From Bacteroidales bacterium (GTDB lineage Bacteria; Bacteroidota; Bacteroidia; Bacteroidales; Muribaculaceae): a DNA stretch of 64,000 nt. The notes under the pieces are model-generated. The model was not told the origin of the DNA and made no database searches. It saw only the letters and a program-made list of their open reading frames with translations. A program made the translations under genes and the position numbers. The stretch is taken from assembly GCA_014800795.1 (NCBI GenBank), contig JAAVFL010000008.1:81542-145541 (forward strand). The letters are read 5' to 3'. The stretch's first letter is position 1, and each line of letters opens with the position of its first letter. This document shows positions 18,833-26,981 of this stretch, in pieces.

Positions 18833-20341
18833 TTAACTCTGTAGCTTGAAGTTGACGGGCAGACGGAAGCTGACAGCAACGGGCTTACCGCCGTTTTTCC
18901 CCGGCGTGAAAGCGGGCAGGGATTTCACAACCCTTATGGCTTCGGCATCCAGATCCTCCGATACACTTCTTTCAATCTGGGGATCACGTACTCTGCCATC
19001 TTCACAGACAATGAATTTCACGACTACACGGCCCTCTATTTTGGCTTCATAGGCGTTAGACGGATATCTGATATTTTCAGAAAGATATTTCATGAGTGCT
19101 TCCACGCCACCGGGAAATTCAGGCATCTCTTCCGCACTCTCCACCACCCCGTTCTTAGTCTCTACATACACGGCATTCTCAGATTTTACGACCTTCATCA
19201 TCTTTATTTCTGAAGATTCAAGCTTACTAAATGCGTCCGCATCTTTCTTCTTACCGTCGATATAGACTGTGTAACCGTCAAGGTCCGTATTGTCGGACTT
19301 TACAGAGTCTGTTCCTGAAATCGTAATCATACGCTTGGCCGCAGTTCCAACTGCAATCACCGCTACTTCATCAATATTGACAGTGGTTTCCGGAGATTTT
19401 TCACTACCTTTGTTGCCGGAAACATCGAGAGTGGCTTCAGAGGCATCATCGATTACAGACTTGGCTGCGGGCGTACACGCTACGAGAAGCGCGGCGGCGC
19501 ATGCCGGAACGAGGGCGAGGCTGCGCAGACGGCGCCCCGCAGATGAACGATTTTTGTACATCATGGTTATACGTTTTTTAAGTTGACTGTGATTCAGGCT
19601 GTTGGCAAGTGACGGGAATCTCGCGCCGACAGCCTTTTTTATTAACAACATCTGATATTCATGTATATCGGAACCGGAGGCCATTACAGCCAGATCAGCC
19701 TGATACTCGTGGACAGCCTTGAGCTCCTCGCGCATAAGCCATGCAACAGGGTTATACCACTGGAAAGCCACAACAGCCTGTGCAATGAACAGATCGATCC
19801 AATGGCGCGCGGAAAGATGACGCATTTCATGGAGAACGATCACCTCGCCGGCTTCTTCCCAATCGGCATGCGACATTACCACATATCTGCGCCAACTGAA
19901 TGGAGCCACATTGATGTCGGATGTCAGAACAAGAATCTTACCACCGGGAAGAAGGCGACGCTCCCCACTACTTATGAGATGCATAAGTCTCAAAATGACA
20001 ACAACTGTCGAAAGCGACACACCACCAATACCGATAAGATATATTATCAGTAACATATTGAGAAGCAACGGACCTATTGCAGAGGGCGTGGCCGCCACAG
20101 GCGATGCAGCTATACCGACCATGATGTTTCCCACCTCCGGAGCGGCTTTATGCGGGGCAGAAAAATCAAAATGCAGCATGAGCGGAGCGACAAGCGATAC
20201 CACGTAGATCATCAACAATATAGCACGGTTGAATGAATGCTGATTCTCACCCGCAAGCATCCACTTATACACCAGATACATACAGGCAAGTGTCAGCGAC
20301 GACACCATCGACCAGGCGAACAACTGTCCCATAATCATCAC
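18833..20341 (-). CDS. BlaR1-like M56 metallopeptidase with C-terminal TonB domain
   Basis: A 502-residue inner-membrane protein. N-terminal hydrophobic segments (about residues 5-25, 40-57 and 92-118) precede a cytoplasmic M56 zinc protease with His171-Glu172-x-x-His175 (VLHEMRHLSARH). Another hydrophobic segment ending in LLVACTP follows, then a periplasmic part whose last 100 residues are a TonB C-terminal domain (FPGGVEALMKYLSENIRYP ... EGRVVVKFIV). Family knowledge: such proteins sense an envelope signal and cleave a BlaI partner. Its start overlaps the end of the blaI-like gene by 4 bases. The sensor is a TonB domain rather than a penicillin-binding domain, so beta-lactams need not be the signal. 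Confidence 0.9.
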   Translation of the reverse strand: MMIMGQLFAWSMVSSLTLACMYLVYKWMLAGENQHSFNRAILLMIYVVSLVAPLMLHFDFSAPHKAAPEVGNIMVGIAASPVAATPSAIGPLLLNMLLIIYLIGIGGVSLSTVVVILRLMHLISSGERRLLPGGKILVLTSDINVAPFSWRRYVVMSHADWEEAGEVIVLHEMRHLSARHWIDLFIAQAVVAFQWYNPVAWLMREELKAVHEYQADLAVMASGSDIHEYQMLLIKKAVGARFPSLANSLNHSQLKKRITMMYKNRSSAGRRLRSLALVPACAAALLVACTPAAKSVIDDASEATLDVSGNKGSEKSPETTVNIDEVAVIAVGTAAKRMITISGTDSVKSDNTDLDGYTVYIDGKKKDADAFSKLESSEIKMMKVVKSENAVYVETKNGVVESAEEMPEFPGGVEALMKYLSENIRYPSNAYEAKIEGRVVVKFIVCEDGRVRDPQIERSVSEDLDAEAIRVVKSLPAFTPGKNGGKPVAVSFRLPVNFKLQS

Positions 20342-20724
20342 GGTTTATTGCGTTTACTTTCTATAAGTTCGATTATTTCGCGGAGTTCCTCGACAGAGAT
20401 TTTTTCCTCCTCCGCCAGCGCCGACACCGCGCTTTTATAGCTGTTGTTGAAGTAATCGCGAATCACCTCAGTAAGCGATCGTCGGCTGAAATCGCTTTTC
20501 GGAGCTATTGCGAAGAAGCGGTGGGAGTTGCCAAGTTTCTCATGACCGACATAGCCTTTCTCCTCAAGAATACGCACAAGAGTTGATACTGTATTGAAAT
20601 GAGGGCGGGGCTCAGGATACAGCTCCACCATCTCGCGCACGAACATGGGGCCGCGCTCCCATAGCATCTGCATTATCGGCGTCTCTTTCTCAGTGAGTAT
20701 CTGTCGTTTTCGTCCGGGTTTCAT
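20338..20724 (-). CDS. BlaI/MecI/CopY family transcriptional repressor
   Basis: A 128-residue winged-helix repressor: LTEKETPIMQMLWERGP begins the DNA-binding domain, RPHFNTVSTLVRILEEKGYV contains the recognition helix, and the C-terminal helices form the dimer. The Asn-Thr-Val-x-T motif next to the usual BlaI cleavage site is kept. It is the first gene of an operon with the M56-TonB protease that probably inactivates it. A palindrome and half-site in its promoter suggest autorepression. No beta-lactamase gene lies nearby, so other targets are expected elsewhere. Confidence 0.93.
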   Translation of the reverse strand: MKPGRKRQILTEKETPIMQMLWERGPMFVREMVELYPEPRPHFNTVSTLVRILEEKGYVGHEKLGNSHRFFAIAPKSDFSRRSLTEVIRDYFNNSYKSAVSALAEEEKISVEELREIIELIESKRNKP

Positions 20725-20770
20725 ACGTTATGATATTTATTGTCACACATTCGGTAGTACATTCACACCG

Positions 20771-20815
20771 CAAAGCTACAACTAAAAAACCGAACATGCA
20801 ACTAATTTATTAGTT
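20771..20815 (-). promoter_or_regulatory. Promoter and likely BlaI operator
   Basis: Read on the minus strand, the -7 box TAGCTTTG lies at 20778-20771 and a TTGC about 19 bases upstream. A perfect inverted repeat AACTAAT-tt-ATTAGTT (20800-20815) borders the -33 region, and a half-site CTACAACTA (20776-20784) overlaps the -7 region. This is well placed for repression by BlaI. The operator role is inferred. Confidence 0.6.
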
Positions 20816-20901
20816 TTATTACGAAAAAATTCGTTTCGGTAAAAGTGGCGATCAATGCAAAAATTTAGAGCGAAAAATTTGGCAAACTCAAATAATGGTT
20901 G

Positions 20902-20909
20902 TAACTTTG
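20902..20909 (+). promoter_or_regulatory. Promoter of tRNA-Met
   Basis: TAACTTTG with TTTG at 20878-20881, spacer 20 bases: both Bacteroidetes promoter elements at consensus. Confidence 0.8.
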
Positions 20910-20920
20910 CACTCGCAAAC

Positions 20921-20994
20921 GGCGGGATAGCTCAGTTGGTTAGAGCGTCGGATTCATAACCCGGAGGTCCCGAGTTCAATTCTCGGTCCCGCTA
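20921..20994 (+). tRNA. tRNA-Met, anticodon CAT (elongator type)
   Basis: A 74-base cloverleaf: acceptor GGCGGGA with TCCCGCT (one G-U), D arm GCTC/GAGC, anticodon loop TTCATAA giving CAT, and T arm CCGAG-TTCAATT-CTCGG. The paired first base rules out the usual initiator form. An isoleucine tRNA with lysidine-modified CAT cannot be fully excluded by eye. CCA is not encoded. Confidence 0.92.
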
Positions 20995-21000
20995 CAAAAA

Positions 21001-21034
21001 CGGAGGATGCAGATCTGCATCCTCCGTTTTTTTT
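21001..21034 (+). terminator. Terminator of tRNA-Met
   Basis: The palindrome CGGAGGATGCA-GATC-TGCATCCTCCG is followed by eight T. Confidence 0.95.
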
Positions 21035-21072
21035 GCATATCCGCTATAGAAATGACACTCCACATATATAAA

Positions 21073-21252
21073 GGGTCAGATGCAAACCCCGGTTGAAAAG
21101 TTAAAAAAACGTGGACATAGTAAAACAGCTGTATTACGGCTCAATCCGAAATTCCAGTGCATGCATGTGACAACCGCATCAAAATAGCAGCTATCGCGGC
21201 GCCTTTAGGCGCCGCGATAGCAAATATGCACTGGTATTTTAGATTGATCCGT
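21073..21252. repeat. Intergenic repeat family A, copy 1 (full, with inverted arms and central hairpin)
   Basis: An outer imperfect inverted repeat joins 21136-21162 and 21226-21252 (27 bases each, 23 pairing). Inside it is a perfect 14-bp stem, 21190-21203 with 21208-21221, closed by the loop TTTA. The left flank GGGTCA ... CCGGTTGAAAAGTTAAA is shared with copy 2 at 57146. Nested inverted arms with a GC-rich core recall REP/BIME or MITE-like elements. No target duplication is clear. Confidence 0.75.
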
Positions 21253-21377
21253 ATTTACGCGCCTGTTTCATCTCCCGGGGAGGAGACGGCACAGCCACTC
21301 TATTTCCTACAACCAAACCGGGTGCAGGAAACATATTAGTTAAGGATAATCGGAACAAGACGTAAGAATCAGAGGGC

Positions 21378-22337
21378 TCAGGAGTTGCGGGTAGCGCGTG
21401 CGGTCATGTAGTCGCCAAGCCAAAGTCCACCGATAATCAAAGTGGCTCCGAAACATCCCATTATTGTGATCGGATCATCTGGGAAAAGTATTGCGGCGAT
21501 TATCATTGTCGCAATAGGTTGTACGTAGAGATAATTATTAGTAACGATAGCTCCGAGACGGCTCATCACAGCAGCCCAAAGCAGATAGGCCAGCATCGAG
21601 CATATCAATCCGAGAAAGAGCAGATTTCCGATCACCTCAGGCTTCAACAGCACCGAAACGGGAGTTAGAGGCTCCGGAGATAAAAACCAGAAAGGGAGTG
21701 CCGTTACAAGACCGTAGAAAAATGTTTTGCGTGTGATAAACTGTGCGGAATAGGTCACATTCAGTTTTCTTAATACCACTGAATATATGGCCCATGAAAA
21801 AGCGGCTCCGAGAGCGAGTAAATCACCGATGGTAGTACTCAGCTCATCCGGACCGGAGGTAGCTTCCGCTTTCGACAGACCGTCCTTGAACACGATACAC
21901 CCGACACCAAAGAAAGCTATGACCGAACTTATATAGGTCCATTTACCGGGCCGTTCGGAACGGTAAAGCAGTCCGATAAGGAGCGTAGTGATCAGCGGAG
22001 CAAGAGTTGTGATCATCGATACATCCGACACACGGGTATAGTTGACGGCATTATTCTCCGCAATGAAATAGATCGATCCTCCGCACAGACCGCAGACAGC
22101 AAACAACAGCTCGTCGCGCCAGTTGTTTGCGAAAAGCTTTTTATGGCAGGCTATCAATACGAGAGCATACGCCATAATAAAGCGATAGATATATATTTCA
22201 ACCGGCCCCAGACCATTGTTGACAAGTACTTTGGTGCTGACAAAAGATGCGCCCCACATTACAACAGCAAGCAAGGCACCGATATGACAAATGAATTTTG
22301 ACTTCTGTGAAGTAGTTTTCCAAGGAGACGTTGCCAT
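21378..22337 (-). CDS. EamA/DMT family transporter
   Basis: A 319-residue inner-membrane protein with ten predicted transmembrane segments in two homologous EamA halves. The first starts near residue 15 (FICHIGALLAVVMWGASFVSTKVLVNN contains the usual WG-x-x-F); the second begins around GDLLALGAAFSWAIYSVVLRK. Length is normal. Members export amino acids or other small metabolites; the substrate cannot be predicted. It is a single gene; I found no consensus -7 box before it. Confidence 0.88.
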   Translation of the reverse strand: MATSPWKTTSQKSKFICHIGALLAVVMWGASFVSTKVLVNNGLGPVEIYIYRFIMAYALVLIACHKKLFANNWRDELLFAVCGLCGGSIYFIAENNAVNYTRVSDVSMITTLAPLITTLLIGLLYRSERPGKWTYISSVIAFFGVGCIVFKDGLSKAEATSGPDELSTTIGDLLALGAAFSWAIYSVVLRKLNVTYSAQFITRKTFFYGLVTALPFWFLSPEPLTPVSVLLKPEVIGNLLFLGLICSMLAYLLWAAVMSRLGAIVTNNYLYVQPIATMIIAAILFPDDPITIMGCFGATLIIGGLWLGDYMTARATRNS

Positions 22338-22646
22338 ACGAAGACGTCTAAACTAATATTCTATCGGAAGTTTATAGAAACATTCTTAAAACTACGTAAT
22401 TGAAAGCGTAAAGAAAGCCACAGGCTATCATAGCGCCCGATAACGTATCGCGAATTTACTGATTATTTTTCAGAAATCAACCGTTCCCATCCATTTTTTT
22501 ATAGAATAGAGCCAACAAAATGGAGACCCGAATTGTAATATTTACAGTTGTTTCATCAATAAAAGGCATAATTTGCAAATCGGATGAAATTACGTATATT
22601 TGCACTTAGAAACAAAATTAACACTATTAACTAAATATTCGACATT
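22338..22646. other. 309-base region between divergent genes
   Basis: Contains the promoter of the OmpA lipoprotein gene at its right end. The left and middle parts hold no coding frame or clear hairpin that I can support. Confidence 0.5.
22572..22602 (+). promoter_or_regulatory. Promoter of the OmpA lipoprotein gene
   Basis: -33 TTTG at 22572-22575 and -7 TATATTTG at 22595-22602 with a 19-base spacer; ATG 45 bases downstream. Confidence 0.8.
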
Positions 22647-23342
22647 ATGAAATCGTTCAAGACATTATGCTGCGCTGTAATTGCAGCCGGCATGCTCCTT
22701 ACAGGATGCAGCTCTATGACAAATACAGGAAAAGGTGCCCTCATCGGTGGTGGCGGCGGTGGCGCCCTCGGTGCCGGTATCGGCGCACTGATAGGCGGTG
22801 GTAAAGGCGCTGCAATCGGCGCGGCTGTAGGTGCAGCCGTAGGTACTGGAGCAGGTGCCCTCATCGGTAAGAAAATGGATAAACAGGCCGAACAGCTCAA
22901 GCAGGAACTTGCCAATGCTGAGGTTGAAACCGTTCAGGACGACCGCGGTCTGCAGGCCATCAAGGTGACATTCCCCGGCGGAATCCTCTTCCCCACCAAC
23001 GGTACTACGCTGAGTGAAAGCGCACAGACCGAGCTGGCTCAGTTTGCAAACTCGCTCAAAATGAATCCGAACACCGATGTTCAGATTTTCGGCTATACCG
23101 ACAATACCGGTTCAATGGAGGTAAACACCCGCGTTGCCAACGGGCGTGCGGCAGCAGTGGAGAGCTTCCTCGCCAACAGCGGCATCGCACCTACCCGTCT
23201 GCAGGCTCAGGGTATTCCTATGGCAAACTACGTAGCTTCCAACGATACCGCAGCCGGACGCGCACAGAACCGTCGCGTTGAAATATATATCACAGCCGAT
23301 CAGACTATGATCAACGAGGCCAACAACGGAACACTTCATTAA
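22647..23342 (+). CDS. OmpA-family lipoprotein with glycine zipper
   Basis: A 231-residue outer-membrane lipoprotein. The lipobox LLTGC places the acylated cysteine at residue 21. A glycine-zipper region (about 29-75, alternating G-A-x-I-G) can embed in the membrane. After a short coiled segment, the C-terminal OmpA domain (about 118-222) contains the FPTNGTTLS strand, GYTDNTG, and the NRRVEI peptidoglycan-binding signature. It likely tethers the outer membrane to the wall, like Pal or YiaD. It has its own promoter and a strong terminator. Confidence 0.93.
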   Translation: MKSFKTLCCAVIAAGMLLTGCSSMTNTGKGALIGGGGGGALGAGIGALIGGGKGAAIGAAVGAAVGTGAGALIGKKMDKQAEQLKQELANAEVETVQDDRGLQAIKVTFPGGILFPTNGTTLSESAQTELAQFANSLKMNPNTDVQIFGYTDNTGSMEVNTRVANGRAAAVESFLANSGIAPTRLQAQGIPMANYVASNDTAAGRAQNRRVEIYITADQTMINEANNGTLH

Positions 23343-23361
23343 TTCCATTTAAAAGAAAGAT

Positions 23362-23415
23362 AAAACAACGCATAGCGCTTCCGACAAGTCGGAAGCGCTA
23401 TGCGTTGTTTTTGTT
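23362..23415. terminator. Bidirectional terminator between the OmpA lipoprotein and cinA
   Basis: A 24-bp inverted repeat (23362-23385 with 23388-23411) with A-rich left and T-rich right flank lies between convergent genes. Confidence 0.9.
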
Positions 23416-23425
23416 CCTGAGACTG

Positions 23426-24664
23426 TCAGCGCAATGCAAGAATAAGGCGTACAAGAACCGTTGTCGTAGCCCGGTCTATCACCCTGCTGCGATTGCCGGG
23501 AAGGTGAAGAGTGTCGCACATTGTTGTTTCGGGAGTAGCTATAGCTATACATACAGTACCGACAGGCTTATCGGGTGTGCCTCCTCCGGGGCCGGCGATA
23601 CCGGATGTAGCCACCGCTACATCGCAATTGAGAATATGGCGGGCACCTTCGGCCATTTCACGGGCAGTAGGCTCGGAGACCGCTCCATATGCCATCAATG
23701 TTTCATTACTTACGCCAAGAGCCCGAATCTTTACTTCATTAGAGTATGAGACTATTCCCCCGCTGAACACATCGCTCACTCCTGGAAGCATCGTCATACG
23801 ATGGGCTATGTTACCTCCGGTACAACTCTCGGCCGTACCCATGGTCAGCCCTTTTTCCTTAAGCAAGCGCATCAGAATCTCCTCGGGAGCGAGATCTTCG
23901 CTTGCTATGATTCTATCACCTATAATTGCAGAAAGTGATGACGACAGCCGGTTGAGATCGGCGACGAGACTGTTACGGTTCTCACCGACGGCATCTATCC
24001 TCAGCCGTATGTAACCGGCCTGAGGAAGATATGCAAGATGAAACCCGCGAGGGAGTGCCTCTTCCCATCCGTCGAGCATCCCGGCGAGGTCACTCTCGGA
24101 TATATTCACTACAATAAAGGTGCGGTGTTCTACGACCGACCGGCCGGGGAAATGCTCAAGAAGAGCCGGAAGTACGTGTTGCGAAAAAGCATGTCGCGTT
24201 TCAAACGGCACACCAGGCATAGCGACCAGCACCTTCCCGTCACGTTCGAACCACATTACCGGGGCTGTGCCAAGGTCATTTGGAATCACCCGGCACATAT
24301 CCGGCACCATCGCTTGCGAACGGGTAAGTTCATTCATCTGCAATCCACGTCGGCGGAATATATTTTCTACATTTGCCAACACACCTTCATCAAGGTGCAA
24401 TCCGCCGCCGAAAATCGAACATAAGGTAGCTTTAGTGATATCGTCCTTTGTAGGACCGAGACCACCCGTTATCAGCACGATATCCGTGTCGCTGAGAGCC
24501 TGCTCGATGGCATTGCGAATGGCATCGGAATCATCGTGGACAACAGCCACATTCCTTACCGTCCACCCTACCGGGGATATCATACGGGCGATATCACCGG
24601 AATTAGTATCCGTCACCTGTCCGATGAGCAGTTCGTCGCCTATAACAATAATTGAAACTTCCAT
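23426..24664 (-). CDS. cinA: CinA-like protein (MoCF domain plus NMN deamidase domain)
   Basis: A 412-residue cytoplasmic protein. The N-terminal half is a molybdopterin-binding-fold COG1058 domain (IIVIGDELLIGQVTDTN, TGGLGPTKDD). The C-terminal half is the PncC-type nicotinamide mononucleotide deamidase domain (MGTAESCTGG, FSGGIVSYSNEVK, ATSGIAGPGGGTPDKPVG). The expected role is recycling NMN to nicotinate mononucleotide and pyrophosphate hydrolysis. It starts 10 bases after tsaD and shares its transcript. Confidence 0.93.
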   Translation of the reverse strand: MEVSIIVIGDELLIGQVTDTNSGDIARMISPVGWTVRNVAVVHDDSDAIRNAIEQALSDTDIVLITGGLGPTKDDITKATLCSIFGGGLHLDEGVLANVENIFRRRGLQMNELTRSQAMVPDMCRVIPNDLGTAPVMWFERDGKVLVAMPGVPFETRHAFSQHVLPALLEHFPGRSVVEHRTFIVVNISESDLAGMLDGWEEALPRGFHLAYLPQAGYIRLRIDAVGENRNSLVADLNRLSSSLSAIIGDRIIASEDLAPEEILMRLLKEKGLTMGTAESCTGGNIAHRMTMLPGVSDVFSGGIVSYSNEVKIRALGVSNETLMAYGAVSEPTAREMAEGARHILNCDVAVATSGIAGPGGGTPDKPVGTVCIAIATPETTMCDTLHLPGNRSRVIDRATTTVLVRLILALR

Positions 24665-24674
24665 ATGCTGTTCT

Positions 24675-25700
24675 TCAGACAGTTACACGGGCGAATGGCG
24701 GGAGATCATAAGGACAGAACTCACCGTCGAGATATTTGAAATAACCTGCGATGGCTACCATTGCCGCATTATCGGTAGTGAACATTCTTTCGGGGATGAA
24801 TGCCTCGATATCGCGCCGTTCGCAGTATTCGGCGACTGCGCGGCGCACACCGGAATTAGCTGACACACCACCGCCTATGGCTATGGTGCGCGCGCCGGTC
24901 TGCTTCACAGCTTTGTCGAGCTTGTCGAGAAGAATCTCTATGATAGTCTGCTGCAGCGATGCCGCCAGATCAGGCATATTGTCGCGTACGAAATCCGGAT
25001 TTTCCTTCACTCCGTCGCGCACAGTGTAAAGAAACGATGTCTTAAGTCCGCTGAAACTGTAGTCAAGGCCGGGAATATGTGGCTTCGCAAATTTAAAACG
25101 GCGCGCATCTCCCTCAGTAGCAAGACGATCGATATGCGGTCCGCCCGGATACGGGAGTCCCATCACTTTCGCGCACTTGTCGAATGCTTCACCTGCAGCA
25201 TCGTCGATAGTCTGTCCGAGAATTTCCATATCGTTGTAGTTTTTCACGAGAATAATCTGTGAGTTTCCTCCCGACACGAGCAGGCAGAGGAACGGAAATT
25301 CGGGAACCCGGTCGTCAATGTTTCTCCTGACGAAATGGCTAAGTACATGCCCGTGGAGATGGTTCACATCGACAATAGGTATCCGCAATCCCAGCGACAT
25401 TCCTTTGGCGAAAGAAGTTCCGACAAGCAGAGATCCGAGCAATCCGGGACCGCGGGTGAAGGCTATGGCCGACAACTCCCCGCGATCAATTCCGGCACGT
25501 TTAAGCGCGGCATCAACTACAGGCACAATATTCTGCTGATGGGCACGCGATGCCAGTTCCGGAACCACACCGCCGAACTCTTCGTGTACTTTCTGGCTCG
25601 CGATCACATTACTTAACAGAATGCCGTCGCGTATGACAGCCGCCGACGTATCGTCGCAGCTTGATTCAATTCCGAGTATAGTTACGTTCTTTTTATCCAT
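24675..25700 (-). CDS. tsaD: tRNA N6-adenosine threonylcarbamoyltransferase
   Basis: With the start at 25700 this is a 341-residue ASKHA-fold enzyme that transfers threonylcarbamoyl to A37 of ANN-decoding tRNAs with TsaB and TsaE. GIESSCDDTSAA opens the protein, the metal-binding His114-x-x-x-His118 lies in VNHLHGHVLSH, and GGVSANSGVR and TDNAAMVA are conserved. An in-frame ATG at 25742 overlaps the -7 box at 25747-25740, so it is rejected. It is first in an operon with cinA. Confidence 0.95.
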   Translation of the reverse strand: MDKKNVTILGIESSCDDTSAAVIRDGILLSNVIASQKVHEEFGGVVPELASRAHQQNIVPVVDAALKRAGIDRGELSAIAFTRGPGLLGSLLVGTSFAKGMSLGLRIPIVDVNHLHGHVLSHFVRRNIDDRVPEFPFLCLLVSGGNSQIILVKNYNDMEILGQTIDDAAGEAFDKCAKVMGLPYPGGPHIDRLATEGDARRFKFAKPHIPGLDYSFSGLKTSFLYTVRDGVKENPDFVRDNMPDLAASLQQTIIEILLDKLDKAVKQTGARTIAIGGGVSANSGVRRAVAEYCERRDIEAFIPERMFTTDNAAMVAIAGYFKYLDGEFCPYDLPPFARVTV

Positions 25701-25739
25701 ATGTTGTATCCCGCGTTTACGGTGGCGGAAAGTATTATG

Positions 25740-25747
25740 CAAAATTA
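25740..25747 (-). promoter_or_regulatory. Promoter -7 box of tsaD-cinA
   Basis: TAATTTTG on the minus strand, 40 bases before the ATG at 25700. It decides the tsaD start. Confidence 0.7.
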
Positions 25748-25760
25748 CCCAATTTCCTGT

Positions 25761-25806
25761 AAAAAATCCCCCTGCTCTCCGATATTTTCATAGCGGATGC
25801 AGGGGG
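25761..25806 (-). terminator. Terminator after the manA-ROK operon
   Basis: CCCCCTGC pairs with GCAGGGGG (25768-25775 with 25799-25806) and on the minus strand is followed by ATTTTTT. Confidence 0.85.
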
Positions 25807-25845
25807 TGATAACCGATTTAACTATCTTCAACGCAGTAAGGCAGA

Positions 25846-26958
25846 CTATAGGTTGCCTTCAGCGAGATCAAGCTGTGAAAGCGCATAGGTGTATGCGCCG
25901 ATCGAAATGGCTTTGGAAGCTCCGAGTTTCGAGATCATGACGCCGGTACGCTTCATGGGGTCGTAAGTTACAGTGTTGTCTGTGCCGTAAACTTTAATCT
26001 CGCGAGCCGCACCTTTTGCAAACTCCTCGAATTCATGCTCGCTGTCAAGATCGAATACATTCATCTGAACGCGTTGCAGCTGCTCTCCGTTGATGGTGTG
26101 GATTGTCGAGCGAAGTACCTTCAGGAGCGACGGCATAATATAGCGTGCTGCTCCTGTAAGACCACCGCCGATTACGATAAGTGAATCGGTGATGGTAACT
26201 GCTGTAGCCATGGCATCGCCGGCAGCTTCACCGAACAGTCTGAAACTCTCGAGAGCCGCCTCGCGGTTACCTTCGCGTTTGCCATCGGCAATTTCGCATA
26301 TATCTTTGGGGGTAAGGGTAGTATCGTTTGTTCCTGCGAGTCGGTTGTACTCGCGTACTACGGCACGTATAGCTACGAAATCCTCAGCCATTACATCATG
26401 GTTCTTCTGCGACGGCAGACAGAACGTCTCGATACAGGCATTGTTGCCGAGGTTCAGGCGACCATCTATTACGGATCCGATGCCGAAACCTGTTCCGAAA
26501 GTATAGCCGAGCAAGTTCTTGTACTGTTTCTTCGAACCAAGCTCTGCGACACGCTTGTTAATTTCAGGAAGCGCTCCGGCCATAGCCTCACCGAAAGCGA
26601 AGAGGTCGCCGTCGTTATTGATGAATACGGGCAGACCGAATTTTTCCTGAAGGAACGGGCCGAGAGCCACACCGTCGCGGAAGCTGGGGAAATTGGGAAG
26701 AAATCCTCCTACGATTCCGTTGGGATAATCGGCCGGGCCGGGGAAAGCGAATGAAATAGCAACAGGCTTCTCATCAAGCAGGTCGATTATAGTCTTGAAA
26801 CCGTTGACCATCGACTGAAGGCACTGGTCGAGATTATCGGCACGCGAGGGAATGGTAACAGGGTCAACGATGAATTCGCAGCCACGCATAGCCCCGAACA
26901 CCAGATTCGTACCCCCGGCATCGAGGGTTATGACAATTCGATTATCGAAATGATACAT
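25846..26958 (-). CDS. ROK family sugar kinase
   Basis: A 370-residue cytoplasmic kinase of the ROK family: TLDAGGTNLVFGAM forms the phosphate loop, INNDGDLFAFGE carries the catalytic Asp, and GYTFGTGFGIGSVIDG the second phosphate segment. The zinc motif C-x-C-G-x-x-G-C of many ROK proteins is not present; the same region reads NACIETFCLPSQ. It follows manA by 23 bases. The pairing suggests phosphorylation of mannose, fructose or glucose feeding the isomerase; which sugar is unknown. Confidence 0.88.
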   Translation of the reverse strand: MYHFDNRIVITLDAGGTNLVFGAMRGCEFIVDPVTIPSRADNLDQCLQSMVNGFKTIIDLLDEKPVAISFAFPGPADYPNGIVGGFLPNFPSFRDGVALGPFLQEKFGLPVFINNDGDLFAFGEAMAGALPEINKRVAELGSKKQYKNLLGYTFGTGFGIGSVIDGRLNLGNNACIETFCLPSQKNHDVMAEDFVAIRAVVREYNRLAGTNDTTLTPKDICEIADGKREGNREAALESFRLFGEAAGDAMATAVTITDSLIVIGGGLTGAARYIMPSLLKVLRSTIHTINGEQLQRVQMNVFDLDSEHEFEEFAKGAAREIKVYGTDNTVTYDPMKRTGVMISKLGASKAISIGAYTYALSQLDLAEGNL

Positions 26959-26981
26959 GGTATTATTAATTTATATTGTAT

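Larger units (their letters stand above)
20995..21377. other. 383-base intergenic region with terminator and hairpin element
   Basis: Holds the tRNA terminator (21001-21034) and copy 1 of repeat family A (21073-21252). The frame at 21157-21339 is an artefact of the repeat. The rest (21253-21377) shows nothing recognisable. Confidence 0.6.

Noticed and set aside
22735..22870. GGT/GGC-rich stretch as a DNA repeat
   Set aside because: It encodes the glycine zipper of the OmpA lipoprotein; the repetition is at protein level.
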